Of a DNA stretch of 64,000 bases, positions 8,901 to 17,044 are shown piece after piece (the stretch's first letter is position 1; each line of letters starts with the position of its first letter). The translations under genes and the position numbers were made by a program. Source of the DNA: Streptomyces sp. NRRL S-340. GTDB lineage: Bacteria; Actinomycetota; Actinomycetes; Streptomycetales; Streptomycetaceae. The notes under the pieces are model-generated. The model was given only the letters and a program-made list of their open reading frames with translations. It did no database searches and was not told the origin of the DNA. Location: positions 124,001 to 188,000 of the forward strand of contig NZ_JOIY01000014.1 in NCBI RefSeq assembly GCF_000720185.1, in the 5' to 3' direction.

Positions 8901-8976
8901 GATCGACTCCTCATGGGGACGGGGACACGTGCACTGCACGCGTAGCCTGCCCACACACCTCGCAGCTGTCGACAGT

Positions 8977-10008
8977 TCAACTGTTTTTGGCTGAATATGT
9001 TTCTCCGGATGTCCGCCTGCGGAGCCTGATCCGGCCGCCCCGGGCGGGGACGAGCGTCACGGAGACCGGTCGCGCCGGCTCCGCGGGACCGGCCGGCTCG
9101 GGGACGGCCGCCGCGAGCACCGTCCTCAGCACCGTCTCGGTCCCCAACTGGGCCAGCGACACACCGATGCAGCGGTGCACACCTCCGCCGAACGGGGTCA
9201 GGGCGTACGGCGCCGGGTCCGCGCCCAGGTGCCGCTCGGGCCGGAAGGCGTCCGGCCGGGGCCACGGTTCCGGGTCGAGGTGGGTGAGCGGGAACAGCGC
9301 CGCGACGAACGCGTGCCGCGGTACGGGGTGGCCGCCGAGCCGGGTGTCGCGCGTCGCGGTGCGCATGGCGTTCCAGACGGCGGGGCGCAGCCGGCCGGAC
9401 TCCTTCACCGTGGCCCTGAGCAGGCGGTCCGAGCCGGCGTCGAGATCGGCGATCAGGTCGTCGCGGGCGGCGGGGTGGTGGGCCGGCAGGTGCAGCGTCC
9501 AGGCGATCGTGGTGGCCGTGATCTCGTAACCGGCCAGGACCAGACCGGTCAGCTCGTCCAGCAGGTGCGCGTCGTCCGGGCCGGCCCCCCGCTCGTCCCG
9601 GGCGGCCGGCAGCAGGGACAGCACGTCGTCGCGCCGGGTGCGGTCGGAGGCGGCCCGGCGGGCGGCGATCTCCTCGCGGGCGAGGTCCCGCACGCAGGCC
9701 CGCAGCCGGTGGAAACGTCCGCCCGGCGAGAGCGGCCCCAGGTCGCGCCGCAGGGGTCCGGGCAGGAACAGGCAGGCCAGGTTGCCGGTGGCGACGAAGG
9801 CGCCGAAAGCCTCCCGGAAGGCCGCCGTCCGGGAGGGGTCCGTCAGACCGAGGACGACCCGCAGGATGACGTCGAGGGTGAGCCGCTGGGCCCAGGGCCG
9901 CACCGGCGCCCCGTCACCGGACAGCAGCGCGGGCAGCCGGGCGCGGACCAGTTCGCGCACCCGCTCCGCCCAGACGGCGATCCGCGTGCCGTGGAACGGC
10001 GGCAGCAC
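8977..10008 (-). pseudogene. Cytochrome P450, N-terminus missing
   Basis: About 343 residues remain of a protein that should have 400-450. The haem-binding loop FGGGVHRCIG with its cysteine, the ExxR motif (ESGR in TVKESGRLRPA) and the I-helix AGYEITATTIAWTLH are all intact. The sequence begins abruptly at LPPFHGTRIAVWAERVRELV, which in relatives lies about 90-100 residues from the start. Upstream in the same frame are a proline-rich stretch and a stop, right next to the end of the DUF2255 gene at 10036. A deletion removing the P450 start is the simplest reading. A GTG at 10008 could still start translation, but the product would lack the N-terminal beta domain and is probably inactive. Confidence 0.7.
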
Positions 10009-10035
10009 CCGGTTGACGCCGGGGGGCGGGGGACG

Positions 10036-10407
10036 TCAGCTGGGGCGGGTGGGGGCGGGAGCGATGCGGATCGTCGCGGCCCGGGCCCCGGGAGAGACGA
10101 CGAGAGAGGCCGCGGCGGCGCCGTACGCCGCCCGGTAGGCGGCGTCGATCTCGGGGGCGGGGCCCGGGTCGCCGGTCTCCAGCAGCACCTCGCGGGTGAT
10201 CCCTCCCACCCGGATCCGTCCGCGGCCGTGCTCCCGCGCCGCCTGGTACCAGCGGGAGCCGACCCCCCGGTAGGCGCGGACGTACAGGGCGCCGCGGACC
10301 AGCACCATGCCGGTCTCGACCCCCTCCCGGTCCTCGTCCCCTGCGGTGAGGACGAGGGAGTCGTGCGCGGCGAGCAGGGCGAGGTCCTCGGGACCGAAGG
10401 TGTTCAT
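10036..10407 (-). CDS. DUF2255 family protein
   Basis: The product has 123 residues. MNTFGPEDLALLAAHDSLVL and the central VETGMVLVRGALYVRAYRGV with GSRWYQAA are characteristic of DUF2255. This is a small, probably soluble family with a split-barrel-like appearance and no assigned reaction. Its ATG overlaps the stop of the upstream HTH gene (ATGA at 10407-10404), so the two are translationally coupled and presumably work together. The regulator may control this gene, and the P450 remnant directly downstream once belonged to, or was brought next to, the same unit. Confidence 0.75.
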   Translation of the reverse strand: MNTFGPEDLALLAAHDSLVLTAGDEDREGVETGMVLVRGALYVRAYRGVGSRWYQAAREHGRGRIRVGGITREVLLETGDPGPAPEIDAAYRAAYGAAAASLVVSPGARAATIRIAPAPTRPS

Positions 10408-11276
10408 CGGGTCGGGTTCTCCGTTTCGTCGGTGGCCGGCTGCGGGGCGTGCCAGGAGGTGAGGATCCGCAGGGCGTCGTGCGAGGGCGTGCCGGGTTCG
10501 GCGGTCAGGACCATGAGGCACTGTCCGGAGCCGTCGGGCGCGGCCCAGGTGTCGCACTCGAGTGTGAGGTCGCCCACCAGGGGGTGGCGGTAGTGCTTGG
10601 TGCCGTGCCCGGCGCCGCTGACCTGGTGCTCGGCCCACCAGGTGCGGAAGTCGCCGTCCCGCACGGACAGTTCGCCCACGAGGCGGGCCAGGCCGGGGTC
10701 GTCGGGATCGGCCGCGGCCCGAGCGCGCAGGGCGGCGACGGCGTCGCGGGCGTCGTGGCTCCACCGCCGGTGCAGGTCCCGGACCGCCGGGTCGGTGAAC
10801 AGCAGCCGCACGTAGTTGCGTTGCCCGGACGGCACCGACGCGAAGTCGGTGTAGAGGGCCGCGGCGGCGGCGTTCCACGCCAGTACGTCCAGGTGCCTGC
10901 CGAGGACCATCGCCGGGACGTGTGTGAGCTGGGCCAGCAGGCGGCCGGGGGCGGGACGCGCGTGCTGCACGGACCGGCGGCGGGGCTGTGCGTCGCCCCG
11001 GCCGGCGAGTGCGTACAGGTACTTCGTCTCGGCCTCGTCGAGGCGCAGGGCGCGGACCAGGGTGGCGAGCACGGAGGCGGACGCCCGCACCCGGCCCTGT
11101 TCCAGCCGGGTGTAGTAGCCGACGCTGATGGCGGCGAGCTGGGCGACCTCTTCGCGGCGCAGCCCGGCGACCTTCCGGAAGGCGCCCGTCGCGGGCAGGC
11201 CGCACTCCTGCGGGGCGAGCTGTGCCCGGCGTGCTCTGAGGAAGGCCCCGAGAGCGGGGCCGGGTGTCGGATGCAT
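10404..11276 (-). CDS. HTH transcriptional regulator, XRE-type with MmyB-like ligand domain
   Basis: The product has 290 residues. The N-terminal HTH reads FRKVAGLRREEVAQLAAISV then GYYTRLEQGRVRAS (residues about 10-80). The C-terminal MmyB-like domain is recognised by LAWNAAAAALYTDFAS, NYVRLLFTDPAVRDLHRRW and GTKHYRHPLVGDLTLECDTW. In this actinobacterial family the C-terminal domain is PAS-like and binds a small, possibly fatty-acid, ligand. Such genes usually control an adjacent oxidoreductase. I start at the ATG 11276-11274, close behind GGGAGAC, rather than at the longer frame. It is coupled to the DUF2255 gene through an ATGA overlap. Confidence 0.85.
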   Translation of the reverse strand: MHPTPGPALGAFLRARRAQLAPQECGLPATGAFRKVAGLRREEVAQLAAISVGYYTRLEQGRVRASASVLATLVRALRLDEAETKYLYALAGRGDAQPRRRSVQHARPAPGRLLAQLTHVPAMVLGRHLDVLAWNAAAAALYTDFASVPSGQRNYVRLLFTDPAVRDLHRRWSHDARDAVAALRARAAADPDDPGLARLVGELSVRDGDFRTWWAEHQVSGAGHGTKHYRHPLVGDLTLECDTWAAPDGSGQCLMVLTAEPGTPSHDALRILTSWHAPQPATDETENPTR

Positions 11277-11563
11277 GTCTCCCAGTGTCACGCCGTCGGC
11301 GGCGCAGCGGGACACGTGTGGGGGGGAAGGTTTCTTCCCAGGCAGGAACCTGTCTCTTTTCCCCCCGTGGACGAGGGGCGATCGTAGAAACGTCCCTCCC
11401 CGGCACGGCGGGGACCGGGCTCCTCACGGGGCGCCCGGCGACCGTACCGTCATGTGACTGATGTGCGGCCCGCGTCCGCCGTGAACAGTGGGGGAAGGCA
11501 CGAACCCGTCGTTCCGGGATCGTTCCGGCAAGCACGCCTCAATCAGTTGACAAGGAGATCTCC

Positions 11564-12490
11564 ATGGCCAGGACCAGCGTCACCTTCGACAGCGCCGGCA
11601 TCACGATCGCCGCCCACCTCTACACCCCCGAGACCACCGTCCCGGGCCCGCGCCCCGCCCTGGTGGTCGGCCACCCCGGCACCGGTGTGAAGGAGCAGAC
11701 CTCCGGCACCTACGCGCAGCTGATGGCCGAGCGCGGGTTCGTCACCCTCGCCTTCGATGCCGCCTACCAGGGCGAGTCCGGGGGCCTGCCGCGCGGTCTC
11801 GAGGACCCCGCCCAGCGGGTGGAGGACTTCAAGGCCGCCGTCTCCTTCCTCACCGCCCGCGAGGAGGTCGACGCCGACCGGATCGGCCTGCTCGGCATCT
11901 GCGCCTCCGGCGGCTACTCGCTGGCCGCCACGGGCGGTGACCACCGGGTGAGGGCGGTGGCCACCGTCTCCACCGCCGAGCCCGCCCGCCAGTTCCGCTA
12001 CGGCGCGGACGGCGCCCAGGACCCGGCCGTCTTCCAGACCCTCCTGGACGCCGCCGCCCAGGCCCGCACCCGGGCCGCCCGCGGCGAGGACCCCGGCGCG
12101 ATGACCATGTTCCCCGAGACCGCCGAACAGGCCGCCGCGCTCGGCGGCGAGCACGGTGTCGAGGGCTTCGAGTACTACTGCACCTCCCGCGGCGAGCACG
12201 AGCGGTCCGCGAAGGTCCTCGCCTGGGAGAGCATCGACAGGATGGCCTCCAGCGACGCCTTCCACGCCGTCCCCCTGATCGGCCCCCGCCCCATCCTCCA
12301 GATCATCGGCGAACGCGCCGTCACCGCGTGGATGGCCGTGGAGGCCCACCGCCGCGCCACCGGCCCCGCCGAACTCCACCGCATCGAGGGCGCCAGCCAC
12401 GTCGACCTCTACGACAAGAAGGAGTACATCGACCCCGCCGTCGACAAGCTGGCCGCCTTCTTCACCGCCCACCTCGTCGTCACCGGCTGA
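11564..12490 (+). CDS. Alpha/beta hydrolase, dienelactone-hydrolase/YcjY-like
   Basis: The product has 308 residues. The fold is shown by GPRPALVVGHPGTGVKEQTS (oxyanion region), MAERGFVTLAFDAAYQGESG, the nucleophile elbow RIGLLGICASGGYSLAATGG, and the late histidine in IEGASHVDLYDKKEYIDP. The elbow has Cys where most members have Ser (G-x-C), as in dienelactone hydrolases; a serine two positions later could also serve. The family splits esters or lactones in the cytoplasm, and the substrate is unknown. GGAG lies eight bases before the ATG at 11564. It is divergent from the HTH/DUF2255 operon, whose regulator may act on both promoters. Confidence 0.8.
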   Translation: MARTSVTFDSAGITIAAHLYTPETTVPGPRPALVVGHPGTGVKEQTSGTYAQLMAERGFVTLAFDAAYQGESGGLPRGLEDPAQRVEDFKAAVSFLTAREEVDADRIGLLGICASGGYSLAATGGDHRVRAVATVSTAEPARQFRYGADGAQDPAVFQTLLDAAAQARTRAARGEDPGAMTMFPETAEQAAALGGEHGVEGFEYYCTSRGEHERSAKVLAWESIDRMASSDAFHAVPLIGPRPILQIIGERAVTAWMAVEAHRRATGPAELHRIEGASHVDLYDKKEYIDPAVDKLAAFFTAHLVVTG

Positions 12491-12527
12491 GGAACGCGCC
12501 GTCCGTGCCGGGGCAGGGGCCGTGCGG

Positions 12528-12551
12528 GGCGCCCGCCGCCCGGCGGGCGCC
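12528..12551. terminator. Hairpin terminator between convergent genes
   Basis: GGCGCCCGCCG and CGGCGGGCGCC form a perfect 11-bp stem with a two-base loop just after the hydrolase stop and before the convergent FAD oxidase stop. Confidence 0.65.
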
Positions 12552-12614
12552 GGCCGCCCGGGGCGGGGATCCGTCCTGGGGCCCGGGCGCCCGATGAGGC
12601 GGCAGGAGCGCGCC

Positions 12615-14012
12615 TCACGGGGCGGCGGGCGGGATGTTCTGGTTGGCGTGGAAGAAGTTGTCCGGATCGTAGGTGCGTTTGACCTCGGCCAGCCGGTCGT
12701 AGTGGCCGCGGTACGTCCCCCGGACCCGGTCGCCGCTCTCCTCCTGCCCCAGGAAGTTGATGTAGGCGCCGCCCATGGAGTGGGGGTGCAGCGCGGTCCA
12801 GTAGTCCACGCACCACCGGCGGATCAGTCCGGCGTTGGCGGGCTCGGGGTCGATGCCGGCGATCACACCCGACCACGTCGCGTCCCGGTAGGCCCAGGCG
12901 GTGTCGTCGGCACCGGTGCGGCGGGCCGCGCCGTCGACCGGGTACAGGTGCATCGTGGACAGTCCGGTGGGCAGGTCCCGGCCGTACTTCTCGTGGACGG
13001 CGACGGCGTCGTCGCAGAGGGCGTCGAAGAAGTCACCGCGCCAGTACCACTGCAAACCCCTGGGGAGCAGCCCGTCGAACAGGGACTGCAGGGCGGGGTA
13101 GGGCATCGGGGTGGTGAAGTGGAAGGCGGGCGGTCCGGGTGTGTTCACTTCCCTGAGCGCGTCCTCCAGCCGGTCCTGTCCCGGATCACCGGTGCGGCAC
13201 CACACCACGCCGCACATCTTCCGGCCGTGCAGGGGCTCGGGGAAGGGCGGGGCGGGCGGCACGGCCAGCAGGAGGAAGAAGCCGTTGAGGTCCTCGGGCG
13301 CGGCGGGCAGGAACTCCCGGTACCAGCGCAGCACTTCTCCGACGCGGTCGACGGGCCAGACGGTCAGCCCGACGCCGACGGTGTCCACGGGGTGCAGCCG
13401 GAAGGTGAACGAGGTGACCACGCCGAAATTGCCGCCGCCGCCCCGCAGGGCCCAGAACAGGTCCGGGTGCTCGTCCGCGGAGGCGGTGAGGAAGGTGCCG
13501 TCCGCGCGGACGACGTCGGCGGACAGCAGGTTGTCGATCGTCAGACCGTACCTGCGGGTCAGGTGCCCGTGGCCGCCGCCCAGCGTGAGACCGCCCACCC
13601 CGGTCGTCGACATGATCCCGGTCGGGGTGGCCAGTCCGAAGGTGTGCGCCGCGTGGTCGAGATCCCCCAGCAGGCTTCCGCCGCCCACCCGCGCCGTCCC
13701 GGCCCGCGGGTCGACGTGCACCCAGCGCATCGGCGTCAGGTCGAGCGTCAGCGCGCCGTCGGCCAGACACAGCCCCGGCCCGCTGTGTCCGCCGCCGCGC
13801 ACCGCCAGTTCCACGCCCTCCTCCTGGGCGAAGGACAGCACGGTCCGCACGTCCGCCACGTCGACGCACCCGGCGATCGCGGCCGGCCGCCGGTCGATCA
13901 TGGCGTTGTAGACGCCCCGGGCCTCGTCGTAGCCCGGGTCACCCGGAGCGAGGACGGTTCCTCGCAGTGCCGTACGCAGACTCTCCAGAGCCTGCCCGTC
14001 GATCCCGTCCAT
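12615..14012 (-). CDS. FAD-binding oxidoreductase of the BBE (berberine bridge enzyme) family
   Basis: The product has 465 residues. The PCMH-type FAD domain contains ELAVRGGGHSGPGLCLADGA, whose histidine is the usual site of covalent 8-alpha linkage to FAD. It also has GVGGLTLGGGHGHLTRRYGL and GGGGNFGVVTSFTFRL. No cysteine stands at the second attachment position, so the flavin is probably held by one bond. The C-terminal BBE segment ends AEVKRTYDPDNFFHANQNIP. Enzymes of this type oxidise sugars, alkaloids or secondary metabolites with oxygen. AGGAG precedes the ATG at 14012 by eight bases; a GTG three codons upstream is the alternative start. No biosynthetic partner is adjacent. Confidence 0.85.
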   Translation of the reverse strand: MDGIDGQALESLRTALRGTVLAPGDPGYDEARGVYNAMIDRRPAAIAGCVDVADVRTVLSFAQEEGVELAVRGGGHSGPGLCLADGALTLDLTPMRWVHVDPRAGTARVGGGSLLGDLDHAAHTFGLATPTGIMSTTGVGGLTLGGGHGHLTRRYGLTIDNLLSADVVRADGTFLTASADEHPDLFWALRGGGGNFGVVTSFTFRLHPVDTVGVGLTVWPVDRVGEVLRWYREFLPAAPEDLNGFFLLLAVPPAPPFPEPLHGRKMCGVVWCRTGDPGQDRLEDALREVNTPGPPAFHFTTPMPYPALQSLFDGLLPRGLQWYWRGDFFDALCDDAVAVHEKYGRDLPTGLSTMHLYPVDGAARRTGADDTAWAYRDATWSGVIAGIDPEPANAGLIRRWCVDYWTALHPHSMGGAYINFLGQEESGDRVRGTYRGHYDRLAEVKRTYDPDNFFHANQNIPPAAP

Positions 14013-14704
14013 GGCCGTCACTCCTGCCTGCGCGTGTCAGGCGCGCACGGACGGGGGCGCGACGTCCGGGCCGGCGGCGGGGGCGTGGGACGCGGATCCG
14101 TACGCGCCGGTGACGATGACGTTCGGCGGAGCGCGGGCACCACCCCGCCGGCAGCATTGTCCGTCCGCCGGCCGCGTCCCGCACATGGGCGGGGCACCGG
14201 CCGTGCCCGCACGCCGGCGGCGGTCCGGCGGAGCCGGCACGGTCCGCGGGCCGTTCCAGCACCCTCACCTCCGTGGTGCGGGCGGGCACACACCGCGCCG
14301 AGGCGCCACGGGCACCGCCCCGTCCCCTCACCCACGCCTCACCGCACCGGCGCCTCCCCGCGGTGTTCCTCCGGTGTCCCGGCCTTGGCGCGTATCTCGT
14401 CGGCCCGCGGACTGCCGGTCGCGCTCAGCAGGTCGGAAGGACCTCCCGGCACCTTGTGATCGCACGCAGGAGACACCGCCCGCTGATCGGAACCCACTTT
14501 GGTCCGCAGCTCTCAGGAAGGGACGGGCCCGAGGGACGCCGGGTGCGGGCACCGCCGGTCTCCCGCTTCGTAGCGGGCGGGAGACGAGACGCCCGGACGG
14601 GAGGCCGTCCCGGACCCCTGCCCGCCGGGTTTCGCCGTTCGGCATCCCGCCCCGGGGTTCACGGCTCGCCACCTCGCCCCGGGGCTCCACAGGCGGCGCC
14701 GCCC
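14013..14704. other. Non-coding stretch with a decayed MITE-like copy
   Basis: Nearly 700 bp lie between the FAD oxidase start and the thioesterase stop. I find no convincing gene. The only recognisable item is the right half of the MITE-like element at 14437-14514. The oxidase promoter should lie at about 14020-14120. Confidence 0.4.
14437..14514 (+). repeat. MITE-like element, copy 4 (right half, degenerate)
   Basis: From AAGGACCTCCCGGCACCTTG through CACCGCCCGCTGATCGGAAC to GTCCGCAGCTCT it follows the right half of the complete copy at 62647-62814 with several substitutions. The left half is not detectable. The end is followed by TCAG rather than TAAC. Confidence 0.75.
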
Positions 14705-15139
14705 CTACAGGACCTCACACTCCTCGGAGCGGGCGGCTTCGAAGACGGCCCGCAGGCCGGCGGGCGGCGCGGTGATCCTCCGCGCGCGGACGTCGATCCA
14801 CGCGCCGAGCGAGTGCACGACGGCGGCCTCCTCGCCGTCCTCCCGGAACACGGTCTGGCGCACCCGCCACCGCGCGCAGTCCTCGGTAAGTCCCACCACC
14901 TCGCAGGACACCTCGACCTGTTCGGCGAGGAAGACCTCGCGGCGGTAGCGGACCTCCTCACCCAGCAGAACGGCGGCGAACCCCTCCTTCTGCAACGCGC
15001 GGACGTCCCATCCCGACGCCACGAGGAAGCCGAGCCGGGCCGTGCTCGCGTACTCCAGGTACCTGGTGCTGCGCAGATGGCCGTTGAAGTCGACATCGTC
15101 CCAGCGGACTTCGAAAGATTTCCGGAAAGCCTCATACAT
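14705..15139 (-). CDS. Acyl-CoA thioesterase, 4HBT hot-dog family
   Basis: The product has 144 residues, the normal length for a single hot-dog domain. FEVRWDDVDFNGHLRSTRYL is the 4-hydroxybenzoyl-CoA thioesterase signature with the catalytic Asp in DVDFNGH. REVFLAEQVEVSCEVVGLTE forms the strands that follow. These enzymes hydrolyse acyl- or aryl-CoA thioesters as cytoplasmic tetramers. The ATG at 15139 fits the alignment start (MYEAFRKSF); no strong Shine-Dalgarno is present. It stands alone, so the physiological thioester is unknown. Confidence 0.85.
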   Translation of the reverse strand: MYEAFRKSFEVRWDDVDFNGHLRSTRYLEYASTARLGFLVASGWDVRALQKEGFAAVLLGEEVRYRREVFLAEQVEVSCEVVGLTEDCARWRVRQTVFREDGEEAAVVHSLGAWIDVRARRITAPPAGLRAVFEAARSEECEVL

Positions 15140-15350
15140 GTCATGGAGAGTACCGCCCGCCATGAAGAAACATGTGAGTGGCTGGCCGCGCCCGCCGCTG
15201 CCCGTCCCGCGACACCGCACAGGGCGCTGGCCTGGCACAACTCCGCCCGGCTCAAACACGTGGTGCCGGAAATGAACCCGCCGACCGGGTGTGAGCGTGT
15301 ACCGGACAGTGGCACACGTGTGTGGCCGTGGAGAAACTGGGGTGGAAGAC

Positions 15351-15629
15351 ATGAGCATGAAACACCGGTTGGCATCGGCCGCCGTCCTGACCGCCACCGT
15401 CGGCGCGGCGCTCGCCCTGGGCACGGCTTCCGCGTCCGCGACGTCCTACGAGAACGTCCTCCTGGACAGGAACGCGGGCAAGTCGTGCCAGAGCCAGGCG
15501 AACACCAACAACGACTGGTGGCACTTCTCCCGCAACGGCAGCGACGCCTACTGGTTCTACTGCGGAGGCAGCAACCACACGGAGCTGTGGATCCGTCAGC
15601 CCGTGGGCGGCTGGTGGAGGCCGGCCTGA
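15351..15629 (+). CDS. Small secreted protein with two cysteines
   Basis: The product has 92 residues. A clear Sec signal peptide (MSMKHRLASAAVLTATVGAA ending near TASASA) leaves about 62 mature residues with two cysteines and many aromatics (NNDWWHFSRNGSDAYWFYCG). I do not recognise a family. The mature part is hydrophilic and Trp/Tyr-rich, as in small carbohydrate- or wall-binding proteins, but that is only a resemblance. The next gene, 86 bp downstream on the same strand, also encodes a small secreted protein, so the two may be co-transcribed. Confidence 0.65.
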   Translation: MSMKHRLASAAVLTATVGAALALGTASASATSYENVLLDRNAGKSCQSQANTNNDWWHFSRNGSDAYWFYCGGSNHTELWIRQPVGGWWRPA

Positions 15630-15715
15630 CGGCCTGGGCCCGCCCCGCGCCCCATCCGACACGACCAGGGACAGCGCGCAGACGCACGCTGCCGTTCCGG
15701 AGAGCCAGGCAGGAA

Positions 15716-16114
15716 ATGATCAAGAACGTACGAGTGAAGGCCGTACTGGTAGCCGCGGCGGCGGCCGGCAGCCTCCTCAGCTTCACCCCGAGCGCCAGCG
15801 CGGCCGGGAACTGCGACCACTACGGGCAGCCCGGGTACATCCAGGTGTTCTCCGGAGGGAACTTCACCGGGAACTGCTACGAGACGTACTACTGGAACAC
15901 GGTCGCTGACTTCAGGCAGGTTCCCAACGGCATGAACGACAGCATCTCCTCCGTGAGGAGCTGGTCCGGCGGTTCCTTCGGGGACGGCGGCTTCTCGAGC
16001 GAGTCACTGTGGACGGACCAGTACGGCAAGGGGCTCGCGTTCACCTTCCACGCCGGTGAGTCGTGGCCGAACCTCCCCTCCTGGATCAACGACAAGGCTT
16101 CCTCGCTCTACTGA
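15716..16114 (+). CDS. Small secreted protein, beta/gamma-crystallin (I36)-like
   Basis: The product has 132 residues. The signal peptide is MIKNVRVKAVLVAAAAAGSL ending near SASA. The mature protein contains GYIQVFSGGNFTGNCYETYY and a second PNGMNDSISSVRSW segment. The aromatic-x-Gly-x-F-x-G pattern with the later N-D-S-I-S-S core is typical of a beta/gamma-crystallin Greek-key unit, often annotated as peptidase inhibitor I36. Some members bind calcium; others, such as SMPI, inhibit proteases. Which applies here cannot be told. AGGCAGG precedes the ATG at 15716. It ends at a hairpin terminator (16161-16193). Confidence 0.75.
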   Translation: MIKNVRVKAVLVAAAAAGSLLSFTPSASAAGNCDHYGQPGYIQVFSGGNFTGNCYETYYWNTVADFRQVPNGMNDSISSVRSWSGGSFGDGGFSSESLWTDQYGKGLAFTFHAGESWPNLPSWINDKASSLY

Positions 16115-16160
16115 ACGCGGGAAAACCAGGCCCTGTGGTCCGGGCCCATGCCCTGTCGTC

Positions 16161-16193
16161 ACATTCCTGTCTGCCCCGGGGCGACGGGAATGT
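16161..16193. terminator. Hairpin terminator
   Basis: ACATTCCTGTC and GACGGGAATGT form an 11-bp stem (one mismatch) around a GC-rich loop, between the convergent secreted-protein and DHFR-like genes. Confidence 0.6.
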
Positions 16194-16204
16194 GCCGGCA
16201 GGGC

Positions 16205-16810
16205 CTAATAGCTGTCGTAGCCGGGCTTCCCGTTCGGCCGGTAGACGCCGACGACGGTGCCGCCCTTCGTCGTCGAGACGCTGACCGGCTCCAGCGCGGT
16301 GGGGACGGCTCCGTCGGCGAACAGCCGCTTGCCGGTGCCGATGATCACCGGATGGATGGTCAGCCGGTACTCGTCGACGAGGCCGTGCCGCATGAGGGTC
16401 TGGGCGAGGCCGCCGCTGCCGATGACCTTGATGTCACCGCCGTCGGACGCCTTCAGCTCGCGTACGGCGTCGACGGCGTCGCCCTCCAGCAGGGTGGAGT
16501 TCTGCCACTCGACCGATGTCAGGCTCCGGGACGCCACGTACTTGCGCATGCTGTTCATCCGGTCGGTGAACGGGTTGCCGGGGTCGGCGCTCGGCCAGTA
16601 CGACGCGAAGATCTCGTACGTCCTGCGGCCGAGCAGCATCGCGTCGGAGTGCTCGTACCAACCGGAGACGGCCGCGCCGACCTCCTCGTCGTCCACCGGT
16701 TTCTGCCAGCCGCCGTGCTCGAAGCCGCTCTGAGGGTCCTCGTCCGGGCCGCCCGGGGCCTGCATGACGCCGTCCAGCGTCAGAAACGTGCAAACGATGA
16801 TCTCGCGCAT
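16205..16810 (-). CDS. RibD-C/dihydrofolate-reductase-like protein (YyaP type)
   Basis: The product has 201 residues. MREIIVCTFLTLDGVMQAPG is the signature start of this family, followed by HSDAMLLGRRTYEIFASYWP and DIKVIGSGGLAQTLMRHGLV, which form the NADPH-binding DHFR fold. Members resemble the RibD reductase domain and are often called deaminase/reductase family proteins. Most have no proven substrate, and true DHFR activity is unlikely. GGGAG lies seven bases before the ATG. The gene lies immediately downstream of, and on the same strand as, the second XRE-NB-ARC regulator, with a 234-bp gap, so co-regulation is possible. Confidence 0.85.
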   Translation of the reverse strand: MREIIVCTFLTLDGVMQAPGGPDEDPQSGFEHGGWQKPVDDEEVGAAVSGWYEHSDAMLLGRRTYEIFASYWPSADPGNPFTDRMNSMRKYVASRSLTSVEWQNSTLLEGDAVDAVRELKASDGGDIKVIGSGGLAQTLMRHGLVDEYRLTIHPVIIGTGKRLFADGAVPTALEPVSVSTTKGGTVVGVYRPNGKPGYDSY

Positions 16811-17044
16811 GGTGCGCTCCCTTCGTCGACGGGTAGACCGCACCACCGCCGGGAACTCATCGGCGGCACCCGGAACTCCGGGCAGAAGGGGAGTCCGGTC
16901 AGCTCGCGGCGCCGGTCGCGTCGCTGATGTCCTGGTGGAGTGCGCCCCCGCGTCCCTGCCGGCCGGCGGCCCTGCTCTCGGTCCACCAGGACCTCAGCCC
17001 GGTCACCACGGCCTCCCCCCAGCGCCGGCCGGGGAGCCGCGCGG

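Noticed and set aside
12522..14459. 645-codon plus-strand frame over the FAD oxidase
   Set aside because: It is antisense to a clearly recognised BBE oxidase and extends into the non-coding stretch with no domain.
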